A stretch of DNA of 64,000 nt from assembly GCF_023349125.1 (NCBI RefSeq), contig NZ_JAKIKT010000007.1, positions 268,628-332,627 of the forward strand. Reading direction: 5' to 3'. This document shows positions 43,304 to 52,501 of the stretch, in pieces. This DNA comes from Shewanella corallii (lineage in GTDB: Bacteria > Pseudomonadota > Gammaproteobacteria > Enterobacterales > Shewanellaceae). A program made the translations under genes and the position numbers. Position 1 is the first letter of the stretch. Each line of letters starts with the position of its first letter. The notes under the pieces were generated by a model. That model was not told where the DNA came from. It searched no databases and was given only the letters and a program-made list of their open reading frames with translations.

Positions 43304-44074
43304 TTAATCCGGGGCGATTGCCGGGTTGCGATAGGCCTCGCGATATTTATCAACCCACATGGCGGTCGCACCGCAAATTGCCACAGGCATGACGATAAAG
43401 TTCACAATAGGGATCATGGCGAACAGGGTCACAGTAGCCCCAAAGCTGAAGGAGCTGCCACGGGTTTGCTTAAGAGCAAACTTCATATCATCAAAGGGAA
43501 CCCTGTGGTTATCGAAGGGGTAGTCGCAGTACTGCACAGCCATCATCCAGGCACTGAACAGGAACCAAAGCACCGGCGCCACCATCTGACCCAGAACCGG
43601 CACCCAAAACAGCAGCAGGAAAACAATGGCTCTGGGCAGGTAGTACTTCAGCTTGGTCCATTCCCGTCCCAGCATACGGGGTATATCTTTGACGGTATCG
43701 ACGGCACCGCCGGTATTGACCGACTTGCCGGTGAGCATCTGTTCAACCTTCTCTGCCAGCAAGCCGTTAAATGGTGCTGCCAGCCAGTTCATCACGGATG
43801 AGAAGATGAAGGCCATCACGACCACCATACTGATAACAGCCAGTGGCCACAGCAGGAAGTTAAACCATTGCAGATATTCAGGTAGCTGGCCTTCCAGCCA
43901 GGCAAACATGCGTTGCAGCTCGCCGAAGGCAAAGTAAAAGCCTGTGGCAAACAGCAATATATTTATTAATAAAGGAATCACCACAAAGGTGCGTAATCCG
44001 GGACGGCGAATAAGCTCGAACCCATCCATAAAATAATTGACGCCACTTTTGGCGGCTTTTGCTGTCTCTTTCAT
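43304..44074 (-). CDS. cysZ: sulfate transporter CysZ
   Basis: A 256-aa inner-membrane protein with the CysZ signature: GVNYFMDGFELIRRPGLRTFVVIPLLINILLFA near the start, the WLEGQLPEYLQWFNFLLWPL segment, and the late YCDYPFDNHRVPFDDMKFALKQTR stretch. CysZ imports sulfate for cysteine synthesis, which fits cysK being about 3 kb away on the same strand. It is divergent from smc with about 190 bp between them. Confidence 0.93.
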   Translation of the reverse strand: MKETAKAAKSGVNYFMDGFELIRRPGLRTFVVIPLLINILLFATGFYFAFGELQRMFAWLEGQLPEYLQWFNFLLWPLAVISMVVVMAFIFSSVMNWLAAPFNGLLAEKVEQMLTGKSVNTGGAVDTVKDIPRMLGREWTKLKYYLPRAIVFLLLFWVPVLGQMVAPVLWFLFSAWMMAVQYCDYPFDNHRVPFDDMKFALKQTRGSSFSFGATVTLFAMIPIVNFIVMPVAICGATAMWVDKYREAYRNPAIAPD

Positions 44075-44265
44075 CTTCTATATCAGCATAAATCAACTCG
44101 TTAGCTCCGATTGTGGGCAAGGCTTGCGCGGAACACAAGCACAGGAGCGTTCAAGGGGGAGAAAAAGCGTTACAAAATGCTGCACCCTTTGATAAAGTTG
44201 CCTCCATAACTTCAGGGTTTTACTGATTATTTTTTAACGGCTTATTCCGGACCAACGTCGCCCAC

Positions 44266-47200
44266 ATGAGACTGAAACAGATAAAACTGGCTGGATTCAA
44301 GTCGTTTGTCGATCCCACCAAGATCCCTTTCCTTAAACCTTTGACCGGTATCATAGGTCCCAATGGCTGTGGTAAATCCAACACCATTGATGCCGTGCGC
44401 TGGGTACTGGGGGAAAGCAACGCCAAGCACCTGCGTGGCGATGCCATGACAGACGTTATTTTTAATGGCTCTTCTGCCCGTCGCCCTGTCTCTGTGGCCT
44501 CGGTTGAACTGGTGTTTGAAAATCTGGACGGTCGTTTGGGCGGCCAGTATGCCAGCTATCAGGAGATCTCCGTTAAGCGTCAGGTTAACCGTGATGCCGA
44601 GTCCAGCTACTTTCTTAATGGCCAGAAATGTCGTCGTAAAGATATTACCGATCTGTTTATGGGAACCGGCCTGGGTCCCCGCAGTTACGCCATTATTGAA
44701 CAGGGCACCATCTCCCGTCTGATCGAGTCCAAACCCCAGGAACTGAGAGTCTTTATTGAAGAGGCCGCGGGTATCTCCCGCTATAAAGAGCGTCGTCGGG
44801 ATACCGAGAACCGTATTCGCCATACCCGTGAAAACCTCGAGCGCTTGGGAGACATCCGGCTGGAGCTGGGCAAGCAGCTGGATAAGCTGGCGAGTCAGTC
44901 TAAGGCGGCGCAGCGCTATCGAGAGTATAAGCAGGAAGAGCGGCAAACTCAGGCACAGCTGTTGGTGATGCGTTATCGCGAGCTGATGCAAAGAGCCGAC
45001 AGCCTGACGGATGAGATTAACAGTAATCAGCTTGAGCAGGAGAAACTGCTGGCTGCCAAAGCTTCTGCTGAAGCCAACAGCACTCGGGAACGAATCAAGG
45101 TTGAAGAACTTGAGCGACGTGAGCAGGAGTTGGTTCAGGCCTTCTTTCAGGCCGGTACTCAGGTGGCAAGACTGGAACAGCAACTGGCTCACGAAGTACA
45201 GAAGGACGCGGGTCTTAAGTCCTCTCTCGATAAGCTGGCCAATCAAAGAGAAGCACTGGTTAAAGAGCGTCAGATATTGCTGGAAACCATTGCTAACCTA
45301 AGCAGCAGTCGTGAGCCTTTAGCTGAAGAAGCGCCGTTGCTGGAAGAGATGCTTGCTGAACTGCAAGAGCAGTTTGCCGGGATGGAGGAGCAGAAAGACG
45401 CGCTGGATAGCGACCTGCACAGCGCCAGACAACAGCAGTCAGAACTCCAGTTGCAACTCGCCAAATATCAGGGGCAGCAGGAGCACAGCCGCCAGTTGTT
45501 AGTTATGAAGCGAGAGCAACTGCAGGAGCTTGATGACAGCAGTGACTCTTCGGCGGGGACCGATAAAATCTCCGATCTGCAGCTTCGTCTTGATGAGCTT
45601 AAAGAAAGACAGGATGAAGCCAGATTTCAGCTGGAAAATCTCAGAGATGGGTTAAACCAGCTGAATCAGCAGCGCGAGCAGGCAGAGGCCGACAGTCAGA
45701 AACTCAGAGCCGAACTCAGCGGCAATGAATCCCGGCAGACGCTGATCCGCCAATGGCTGGATAAAGCTGCTGGTGATGAACAGCCAGGATTGTGGCAGGT
45801 GTTGGATGTTAAGCCCGGTTGGGAAGATGCCGTATCACTGTTGCTGCGTGGCTGGCTCGACAGCCCTGTCGTTGACGATAACGCCGATGCCGGTACAGGT
45901 AATGCCTGGGTAAAAGCCGGTGAAGGCACTGTGCTGCCGCAGCTCAGTGCGCCGGTCAATCTGGAGCCCTGGCTTAAAGATGTTATTTGGCTTGATTCTC
46001 TGAATGAGGCGAAAGGCCGTCAGGCCAGTCTGGCTGCCCACGAACGTATTGTCACCGCCGATGGTTATCTGGTGGGGCAGGGCTTTGTGCTGAGTCAGTC
46101 TGACGCTGAAGACTCTGCCATGGCGCTGCAGAATGAGCTGCAGGCGTTGGAAAACGCAGCCGAGCCCCTGCTTAAAGCGGCTGGTGATGCCAGTGAAGAA
46201 AGTCGGCGATTAAAAGGTTTGATTGATGAGCAGACCAATAGACTGGATGCAGCCAGACAAACACTTGAGCAGGAATCCCATGAACTGATCCGGGTTGAAC
46301 AGACTCTGCGCAGTGAACAGGAGTCTTTGGCCCGGCAGCAGCAACAGCTGTCTGCCAAAAAGCAGAAAACCGACAAGCTGAAGCATGAGATCGCCTCTCT
46401 TGAGGTTCAGGTCGAAGGGACTGAAAAACAACTGGAGCAGGTTAAGGTCAATGGCGAGGGGATCAACGAAACCGTAAGCCAACTGACACAGTCACAGTTA
46501 ACTGCTGCTACCGCGCTCAGAGATTGTAAGGCACAGCTTGGCAGCCGCCGGGAGCAGTTACAACAATTGCAGCGGCAGCTGAGCCACGCCGAGACACAAC
46601 TGGCGCTGAGTCGACAGCAGGAATCCCAGATCAACAGCCGTCTGGCTGAGCTGGATGCCAATGAGACTGAATTGAAAGACCAGCGTCGGCAACTTGACCC
46701 GGCCGGAGCCGGTGAGCGGGATGCTGTCCAGCAGGAACTGCAGCAGCAGATGGCCCGTCACAGTGAATTGCAGCAGCAACTTGAACAAATACGCGCCGAA
46801 CAGGCCAGTTGGCAGGCCCAGCTGGAAGCATCACTATTGATGCAAAAACAGGAAGTTGGCAAGATAGAGGCGCTGAGTCAGAGTATTGCCGATCTGAAAT
46901 TGAAAAGAGAAGGCATTAAAGGCCAGGCAGGCAGCCAGATGCAACTGCTCACTGAAGCCAATATCCGGCTGGATGAAGTGACGGGCAGTTTGCCGGAAGA
47001 GGCTAATGCAGAAGTTTGGCAACAAAAGCTGGATAGTCTGAGAGGGAAGATCTCCCGACTTGGCCCTATCAATCTGGCGGCCATTGAAGAGTATGAACAG
47101 CAGAGTGAGCGCAAACAGTATCTGGATAACCAGAATGATGACCTTGCCTCTGCGCTGGAAAGCCTGGAAGAGGCTATCCGTAAAATCGACAGGGAAACCC

Positions 47201-47676
47201 GAACCCGTTTTAAAGCGACGTTTGAGCAGATAAACGCGGATTTGGGCAGTTTATTTCCCAAGGTATTTGGCGGCGGCAGCGCTTATCTGGCGCTGACTGA
47301 TGATGACCTGCTGGAAACCGGTGTCACCATTATGGCCAGACCGCCGGGTAAGAAAAACAGCACGATTCATCTGCTGTCCGGTGGTGAAAAAGCGCTAACC
47401 GCTTTATCATTGGTGTTCGCTATTTTCCGGCTGAATCCAGCACCTTTTTGCATGCTGGATGAAGTAGACGCTCCTTTGGATGATGCCAACGTCGAGCGAT
47501 TCTGCCGCCTGCTCAGGGAGATGTCCCAGAGCGTGCAGTTTATTTATATCAGCCATAACAAGATAACCATGGAAATGGCAGATCAACTAATTGGGGTAAC
47601 TATGCATGAACCCGGGGTTTCTCGCATTGTTGCTGTGGACTTGGAAGAAGCAGTGGCTATGGCCGATGCTGGATAA
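44266..47676 (+). CDS. smc: chromosome segregation protein SMC
   Basis: A 1136-aa condensin ATPase. The N-terminal head has the Walker A GPNGCGKSN at residues 31-39; two very long Gln/Glu/Leu-rich coiled coils (about 165-500 and 620-960) surround a hinge (LWQVLDVKPGWEDAVSLLLRGWLDSP...). The C-terminal head has the ABC signature LLSGGEKALTALSLVFAIF and Walker B PFCMLDEVDAPLDD. It folds DNA with ScpA and ScpB, encoded 8 kb upstream. The ribosome site before the ATG is weak. Followed 24 bp later by zipA. Confidence 0.96.
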   Translation: MRLKQIKLAGFKSFVDPTKIPFLKPLTGIIGPNGCGKSNTIDAVRWVLGESNAKHLRGDAMTDVIFNGSSARRPVSVASVELVFENLDGRLGGQYASYQEISVKRQVNRDAESSYFLNGQKCRRKDITDLFMGTGLGPRSYAIIEQGTISRLIESKPQELRVFIEEAAGISRYKERRRDTENRIRHTRENLERLGDIRLELGKQLDKLASQSKAAQRYREYKQEERQTQAQLLVMRYRELMQRADSLTDEINSNQLEQEKLLAAKASAEANSTRERIKVEELERREQELVQAFFQAGTQVARLEQQLAHEVQKDAGLKSSLDKLANQREALVKERQILLETIANLSSSREPLAEEAPLLEEMLAELQEQFAGMEEQKDALDSDLHSARQQQSELQLQLAKYQGQQEHSRQLLVMKREQLQELDDSSDSSAGTDKISDLQLRLDELKERQDEARFQLENLRDGLNQLNQQREQAEADSQKLRAELSGNESRQTLIRQWLDKAAGDEQPGLWQVLDVKPGWEDAVSLLLRGWLDSPVVDDNADAGTGNAWVKAGEGTVLPQLSAPVNLEPWLKDVIWLDSLNEAKGRQASLAAHERIVTADGYLVGQGFVLSQSDAEDSAMALQNELQALENAAEPLLKAAGDASEESRRLKGLIDEQTNRLDAARQTLEQESHELIRVEQTLRSEQESLARQQQQLSAKKQKTDKLKHEIASLEVQVEGTEKQLEQVKVNGEGINETVSQLTQSQLTAATALRDCKAQLGSRREQLQQLQRQLSHAETQLALSRQQESQINSRLAELDANETELKDQRRQLDPAGAGERDAVQQELQQQMARHSELQQQLEQIRAEQASWQAQLEASLLMQKQEVGKIEALSQSIADLKLKREGIKGQAGSQMQLLTEANIRLDEVTGSLPEEANAEVWQQKLDSLRGKISRLGPINLAAIEEYEQQSERKQYLDNQNDDLASALESLEEAIRKIDRETRTRFKATFEQINADLGSLFPKVFGGGSAYLALTDDDLLETGVTIMARPPGKKNSTIHLLSGGEKALTALSLVFAIFRLNPAPFCMLDEVDAPLDDANVERFCRLLREMSQSVQFIYISHNKITMEMADQLIGVTMHEPGVSRIVAVDLEEAVAMADAG

Positions 47677-47700
47677 TTAGAGTTAACGACAGGGTAACCA

Positions 47701-48597
47701 ATGGAAAATTTTCAACTGGTATTGTCAGTCTTGGGTGGCGTCGCCATTGTCGCGGTGCTGGTGCATGGATACTGGTCAATCAGGAAGCAGCAACCCAAGC
47801 CCCTGCGAGATGGCACATCTGCACGTGCAAAGCAGGAGCCGGGCGCATCCCGTGATAAAGAGGGCTTTGATGCTGACGGTATTGGTCAGGTGCGTGTGGT
47901 CAAGGTCAATGACGAGCCAGAAGAGGCAGAAGCAGCGCCTGCGGCCGTCAAGGTTGAACCTCAGGTTAAGCAAGAGCCTGTGATTGCGCCAACCAGACAG
48001 GAACCCGTGATCAAACCTGAAGCTGAGGCCCCGGTTCTGGGAGAACAGGCCAGCCTGTTTGCCGAAGATGAGCTGACCACTCAGGCAGAAGAAAAAGTGA
48101 AACCCGAGGCGGTGGAGCCAGTCATCGAAGAAGCACCTGTTCAGGATGTAGAGCCAGAGTTGGAGCGGGAAGAGGAATTGCCGGACCCTCAGGATGTGCT
48201 GGTATTGCACGTTTGTGCCAAAGAGGGTGAAGAGCTGGCGGGCGCCGAGTTACTGCCATGCCTGCTGACACTGAACTTCAAGTTTGGTGATATGAATATT
48301 TTCCACCGTCACGAAGACAATGCAGGCACAGGAAAGGTGCTGTTCTCTCTGGCCAACATGGTTAAGCCAGGAGTATTTGACCCGGACAATATGGAGCAGT
48401 TCAGCACTCAGGGTATCGCCCTGTTTATGACACTGCCTTGCCATGGCGATGCGCTGCGCAACTTCTCAATTATGCTGAACTCCGCATGCCAGCTGGCAGA
48501 TGATTTGGGTGCAGAAGTGTTGGATGACAGACGTCAGCTCTGGCACGCCGACACCAAGCAAGCCTACCTGGAACGCATCCGTGCCGTGGTGCAGTAA
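47701..48597 (+). CDS. zipA: cell division protein ZipA
   Basis: A 298-aa protein. The N-terminal membrane anchor (MENFQLVLSVLGGVAIVAVLVHGYWSI) is followed by a long Pro/Glu/Val-rich linker (about 30-160) and a C-terminal FtsZ-binding domain (VLVLHVCAKEGEELAGAELLPCLLTLNFKFGDMNIFHRHE...). It tethers FtsZ to the inner membrane at the division site. The smc-zipA-ligA order is conserved in gammaproteobacteria. Confidence 0.94.
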   Translation: MENFQLVLSVLGGVAIVAVLVHGYWSIRKQQPKPLRDGTSARAKQEPGASRDKEGFDADGIGQVRVVKVNDEPEEAEAAPAAVKVEPQVKQEPVIAPTRQEPVIKPEAEAPVLGEQASLFAEDELTTQAEEKVKPEAVEPVIEEAPVQDVEPELEREEELPDPQDVLVLHVCAKEGEELAGAELLPCLLTLNFKFGDMNIFHRHEDNAGTGKVLFSLANMVKPGVFDPDNMEQFSTQGIALFMTLPCHGDALRNFSIMLNSACQLADDLGAEVLDDRRQLWHADTKQAYLERIRAVVQ

Positions 48598-48619
48598 GGC
48601 TCATCAACAGAATTAACCG

Positions 48620-48655
48620 CTTCAAGGCCGCCTGTGCGGCCTTGTTCATTTCGGA
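48620..48655 (+). terminator. terminator-like hairpin between zipA and ligA
   Basis: CAAGGCCGC / GCGGCCTTG stem followed by TTCATTT. It ends just before the ligA start, so it may reduce rather than abolish read-through. Confidence 0.6.
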
Positions 48656-48663
48656 TAAGAGAT

Positions 48664-50670
48664 ATGCAAGAGATCCAACAGAAAATCCAGCAGCTTTCCA
48701 ATGAGCTGAACCAACACAATATTCACTATTATGTTGATGATAATCCGACTATTCCTGATGCTGAATATGACCGCCTGATGCAGGAACTCAAGCAGCTGGA
48801 AGCTGACTATCCTCAGTTTGCACTTGCTGACTCGCCAACCCAGCGCGTCGGTGGTATGGCACTGGATAAGTTCAATCAGGTCGCTCACCTCAAGCCAATG
48901 TTGAGCCTGGATAACGCCTTCGATGAGGAGGATTTTAACGGTTTCCACAAGCGTATTACTGACCGAGCCGGACAGGTGGCATTCTGCTGCGAGCCCAAGC
49001 TGGATGGACTGGCTGTCTCGCTGTTGTATCGCAATGGTGTGCTGGAGCGTGCTGCAACCCGGGGAGACGGCACCACAGGGGAAGAGATCACTGAAAACGT
49101 CCGTACCATTCGCTCTGTGCCTTTGCGCCTGCGTGGTGAAGGCTACCCTGAGCTGTTGGAAGTTCGCGGCGAAGTGTTTATGCCCAAAGCGGCATTTGAG
49201 GCACTGAATGAGCGCGCCATCAAGAAGGGTGAAAAGACCTTTGTAAACCCGCGTAACGCTGCTGCAGGCAGTTTGCGTCAGCTGGACAGCAAGATTACGG
49301 CTTCACGTGCACTGGCTTTCTATGCTTACGCGCTGGGTGTGGTTGAAGGCGAGCACACGCCGATGGCGGGTGGTCACTATCAGCAACTGATGCAGCTGAA
49401 AGAGTGGGGGTTCCCGGTCAGCAGTGAAGTGAAGACAGTGGATGATGTGGCTGGAGTATTTGCTTACTACGCCGATATTTTGAAGCGTCGAAGCGACCTT
49501 GCCTATGAAATCGATGGTGTGGTGCTTAAGGTCAATGATATTGCCCAGCAGCAAACTCTGGGCTTTGTGGCCAAGGCGCCGCGCTGGGCCATTGCCTACA
49601 AGTTTCCGGCGCAGGAAGAGATGACCCTGCTGGAAGGTGTGGACTTTCAGGTGGGACGTACCGGTGCAGTAACGCCGGTTGCCCGTCTTAAGCCGGTATT
49701 TGTAGGTGGGGTGACTGTCTCCAATGCTACCCTGCACAACGCCGATGAAATTGCCCGTTTGCAGGTGAAAGTCGGTGATACGGTTATCGTACGCCGCGCC
49801 GGTGACGTAATCCCGCAGATAGTTGCCGTGGTTGCTGACAAGCGTCCTGACAATGCCGCTGATATTGTATTCCCTCACGACTGTCCTGTGTGTGGCTCTT
49901 TGGTTGAACGTCTGGAAGGCGAAGCCGTGGCCCGTTGCTCCGGTGGTCTTTTCTGCGAAGCCCAGCGTAAGGAAGCCATTAAGCACTTTGCCTCCCGTAA
50001 GGCGCTGGATATCGACGGCATGGGCGACAAAATTGTTGAGCAGCTGATTGATAAAGAGCTGGTGGCCAGCCCTGCAGATCTGTTTAAGCTGACAGCCTCA
50101 ATGTTGACCATGCTGGAGCGTATGGGCATGAAGTCGGCCAACAATCTGGTGGCAGCGCTGGAAGTCAGTAAGCAAACTACCTTGCCACGTTTCCTGTACG
50201 CCCTGGGTATCCGTGAAGTAGGAGAGGCTACTGCCGCCAACCTGGCCAACTATTTCAAAACACTGGAAGCGCTGCGTGAAGCGACCGTCGAGCAGTTGAT
50301 TGAAGTAGAAGATGTGGGTGCTGTTGTGGCCCAGCATGTGAAGTCTTTCTTCGAGCAGCCTCATAACAATGAGGTGATCGACAAGTTGGTTGAAGTGGGC
50401 ATAGTATGGCCTGCCATTGAAGCGGTAGCTGAAGATGCGCAACCACTGAAAGGCGAAACCTGGGTGCTGACAGGTACGCTGACCCAATTGAACCGCAACG
50501 ATGCCAAGGCCCGTCTGCAGGCACTGGGCGCTAAGGTTGCCGGTAGTGTATCCAAAAACACTACCCGCCTGGTTGCCGGTGAAGCCGCAGGTTCAAAACT
50601 GGCCAAAGCTCAGGAACTGGGCGTCGAAGTGTGGGATGAAGATCAGTTGCTGGCTTTGCTGAATAAATAA
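48664..50670 (+). CDS. ligA: NAD-dependent DNA ligase
   Basis: A 668-aa ligase. The adenylated Lys is in the KxDG motif CEPKLDGLAVSL; NAD-binding residues lie in the N-terminal YHxYYVDDNPTIPDAEYDRL block; the zinc finger is CPVCGS...CSGGLFC; a helix-hairpin-helix region and the C-terminal BRCT domain (LKGETWVLTGTLTQLNRNDAKARLQALGAKV) follow. It seals nicks in replication and repair. The ATG at 48664 opens MQEIQQKIQQL; the 10-residue longer frame lies in the upstream hairpin and is not used. Confidence 0.96.
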   Translation: MQEIQQKIQQLSNELNQHNIHYYVDDNPTIPDAEYDRLMQELKQLEADYPQFALADSPTQRVGGMALDKFNQVAHLKPMLSLDNAFDEEDFNGFHKRITDRAGQVAFCCEPKLDGLAVSLLYRNGVLERAATRGDGTTGEEITENVRTIRSVPLRLRGEGYPELLEVRGEVFMPKAAFEALNERAIKKGEKTFVNPRNAAAGSLRQLDSKITASRALAFYAYALGVVEGEHTPMAGGHYQQLMQLKEWGFPVSSEVKTVDDVAGVFAYYADILKRRSDLAYEIDGVVLKVNDIAQQQTLGFVAKAPRWAIAYKFPAQEEMTLLEGVDFQVGRTGAVTPVARLKPVFVGGVTVSNATLHNADEIARLQVKVGDTVIVRRAGDVIPQIVAVVADKRPDNAADIVFPHDCPVCGSLVERLEGEAVARCSGGLFCEAQRKEAIKHFASRKALDIDGMGDKIVEQLIDKELVASPADLFKLTASMLTMLERMGMKSANNLVAALEVSKQTTLPRFLYALGIREVGEATAANLANYFKTLEALREATVEQLIEVEDVGAVVAQHVKSFFEQPHNNEVIDKLVEVGIVWPAIEAVAEDAQPLKGETWVLTGTLTQLNRNDAKARLQALGAKVAGSVSKNTTRLVAGEAAGSKLAKAQELGVEVWDEDQLLALLNK

Positions 50671-50701
50671 CAGCAGGTCAGGAAGCCAGACTGACATAAA
50701 C

Positions 50702-50732
50702 CAAGAACCCGGCAAAACCGGGTTCTTTTGTA
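50702..50732 (+). terminator. intrinsic terminator of ligA
   Basis: Stem AAGAACCCGG / CCGGGTTCTT with a CAAAA loop, then TTGT. Confidence 0.85.
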
Positions 50733-50778
50733 TCCTGGATAACTCGTTGTTGGACAGTAGTTACTTTGGATTATAGGG

Positions 50779-50873
50779 GTATAACGTACTAAATAGGCGT
50801 AAAGTGCTTAGCTAAAATTAGCGACGAAGTAGCGCAAGCCCTGTGTTTCGCATCCTTTTGAGTAATTTGTTAA
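50779..50873 (-). repeat. attC-like site after the second cassette of island B
   Basis: On the minus strand it runs from CTTAACAAATTACTC to CTTTACGCC...ACGTTATAC, with internal foldbacks GCGCTACTTCGTCGC and GCTAATTTTAGC. The final core is degenerate and merges with the conserved island end. Confidence 0.55.
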
Positions 50874-51295
50874 GTAGACGATTTCCACTTAGCTACAATA
50901 CTTTCATATTTTTCGCCAACCAGTTCATCAACGTCAGGGCACGAAAACAAGACAACTTGAAGCGCATTATAGGATTTTGGAAATGCTGAAAGTTTTTCCA
51001 TTATGCTCAGTGCTTCTGAGTCAGATATCTCAGTTTTGTTAATATATGAAAGGGAAGCTGGTTCTACGATGTCCTGCACTGGGCTGAAAGACGATTGCTT
51101 CCAATATTTATACATTTCCATATGCTTTACTTGATCCAGCTTCTCTGAAGAAGGAACTCTGCATATTTCTTGAAGTACGAGAAAATGTGCGTCTTCACCT
51201 ATTTCAATTGATTGCCCAATAATTCGCTTCCACTCACTTTCTTGATGGTAAGGAAATTTGCAATCAATGCTGTAATAAAATTCTTCGTAGGTCAT
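50870..51295 (-). CDS. hypothetical cytoplasmic protein, second cassette gene of island B
   Basis: A 141-aa acidic, helical, A+T-rich gene product with no membrane span or recognised motif. The sequence starts MTYEEFYYSIDCKFPYH and has a Pro/Ser-containing middle. Its stop codon abuts an attC-like site and an attC-like site precedes it, so it is placed as a cassette gene. Function unknown. Confidence 0.6.
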   Translation of the reverse strand: MTYEEFYYSIDCKFPYHQESEWKRIIGQSIEIGEDAHFLVLQEICRVPSSEKLDQVKHMEMYKYWKQSSFSPVQDIVEPASLSYINKTEISDSEALSIMEKLSAFPKSYNALQVVLFSCPDVDELVGEKYESIVAKWKSST

Positions 51296-51320
51296 TTCAA
51301 TGCCATACTTTCCTTGGCTA

Positions 51321-51423
51321 CTTAACGCCCCATTCAGGGGCTTTTAATTGCTGGCTAAAATAACGAACGCAATGAGAAAAAGCCAACTGTTAAAAGTCCC
51401 GCACTGCAGTGGTTTGTTATATT
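51321..51423 (-). repeat. VCR-like attC site between the cassettes of island B
   Basis: On the minus strand it starts TATAACAAACCACTGCAGTG and ends CCCCTGAATGGGGCGTTAAG, the typical ends of Vibrio-type attC sites, with imperfect inverted arms inside (CTTTTAACAG against the TTAAAAG of GCAATTAAAAGCC). Length about 103 bp, within the attC range. It lies between the stop of the first cassette gene and the start of the second. Confidence 0.75.
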
Positions 51424-51425
51424 AC

Positions 51426-51728
51426 TTAACCTGAGACTACCTCCCAGAACTTTATTCTAAACTGAGGTACACCAACAAATAGAACAATAAAACCCAAAAC
51501 TATGCAATTTATACACACCAGCATAAGCGTTGCAACCAATTTACGTCTATCTTCATTTTTCTCATAGTACCGAGGGAAAAAGACAGATAGCCCTGAATGC
51601 TTAAGTAAAAACGGAACATTCTCTCCATATTTATGCAAGCTAGAAAGCCCAATAGCGGCCGCAAAGCCACAGGCAAAGCCAATAATCCACACTACTTTAA
51701 ATATACTTACAACAATATCAATGTTCAT
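51426..51728 (-). CDS. two-span membrane protein, first cassette gene of island B
   Basis: A 100-aa protein of unknown function with a hydrophobic N-terminal helix (IVVSIFKVVWIIGFACGFAAAIGL) and a second near the C-terminus (LVATLMLVCINCIVLGFIVLFVGV), joined by a charged loop. Similar in type, but not in sequence, to the first cassette product of island A. Starts right after the shared leader and ends at the attC site. Confidence 0.6.
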   Translation of the reverse strand: MNIDIVVSIFKVVWIIGFACGFAAAIGLSSLHKYGENVPFLLKHSGLSVFFPRYYEKNEDRRKLVATLMLVCINCIVLGFIVLFVGVPQFRIKFWEVVSG

Positions 51729-51733
51729 AAAGG

Positions 51734-52050
51734 CATATAATATTTTAATAACGAGGGTGCCTGTTTATCTGAATAACCTGACGGCCTATTTATCCATTTT
51801 TGCGCTACCATGCTAACCATCCGTTTTAGTCACTAAATCTGCTACTTAAAGTATCTATGGATAGATAACTTTACGGACAAATTGAGACGTCTCGTTATCT
51901 CGCACCAAGCGTTACGCTTATTGGGTAAACGTTACCAGCAACAGGCTAAAAAATCGACACTTTTTGACTATTCAGCAGATAAATGTGAAAGTGCCGCGTG
52001 CGATAACTGGAGTCGTTTCCTGTTATCTCAGATTTAACGGGACAACTCCG
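51734..52050 (-). repeat. island leader, copy B (attI-like region)
   Basis: Homologous to 2590-2880 with an extra ~22 bp near the cassette side. The dyad GATAACTGGA - GTCGTT - TCCTGTTATC at 52002-52027 is an almost perfect pair of 10-bp arms around a 6-bp centre. The 10-bp palindrome GAGACGTCTC also lies here. Confidence 0.65.
51852..51880 (-). promoter_or_regulatory. candidate cassette promoter in leader B
   Basis: TTGTCC and TAGATA spaced by 17 bp on the minus strand, identical in boxes and spacing to leader A. Confidence 0.55.
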
Positions 52051-52501
52051 AGCTGGTGGAATACACCAATTTCCCGTCCGAAGTTGCCGGAGGGAAATGG
52101 CTTCAATAGCAAGTCCCGTCATGGATGACGGGGCAGGCACCGCTGAGCCATGGATGGCGAATCGGTGTCGATTGCGTAATTGAAGTCATTTTACGATGGA
52201 TCACAACTTCGGTTGGGGCGGCAAGGGAGATGCAAGAGGAAATTGCTGTTGATCCCCTCTTGCCCCGTGTGGGTGGAACCCACGACCTTTTATCGCCTGA
52301 AGGCGATTACCTTGCCATGCCGCAGGCAACTTTGGGGCAATTTCAAGCATCAGCTCTATGGGGGCTCTGATAGATCTTCCACAATCAAGACAAGCTCAGT
52401 GACATGATGAAATCATCATTAAAGCGCCACCATCTTTCCCCCAAGGGTTGAATTCCCCGATAACATCGCCATATCTCAAACAACTGAACAGCAAAACCCG
52501 G
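52051..52501. other. 450-bp spacer with hairpins, no supported gene
   Basis: It contains several short perfect foldbacks: CCGTCATGGATGACGG, GTGGGTGGAACCCAC and ATCGCCTGAAGGCGAT. An 81-codon frame spans it but has no ribosome site. It may be another dispersed repeat family or a decayed gene. Confidence 0.4.

Larger units (their letters stand above)
50759..52050 (-). mobile_element. integrase-less cassette island B
   Basis: Unit of about 1.3 kb with the same architecture as island A (1154-2879): outer end AGTTACTTTG...GGGGTATAACG, two cassette genes read right to left, an attC-like site after each, and the shared leader at the right. The cassette genes are unrelated to those of island A. Left and right ends again share the GTTAY...GGG...AYAAC pattern. 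It lies directly after the ligA terminator. No integrase is present. Mobility is inferred from the two-copy comparison. Confidence 0.6.

Noticed and set aside
52125..52370. 81-codon plus-strand frame in the hairpin-rich spacer
   Set aside because: No ribosome site or promoter, and the frame runs through several perfect hairpins; kept only as a possible decayed gene.
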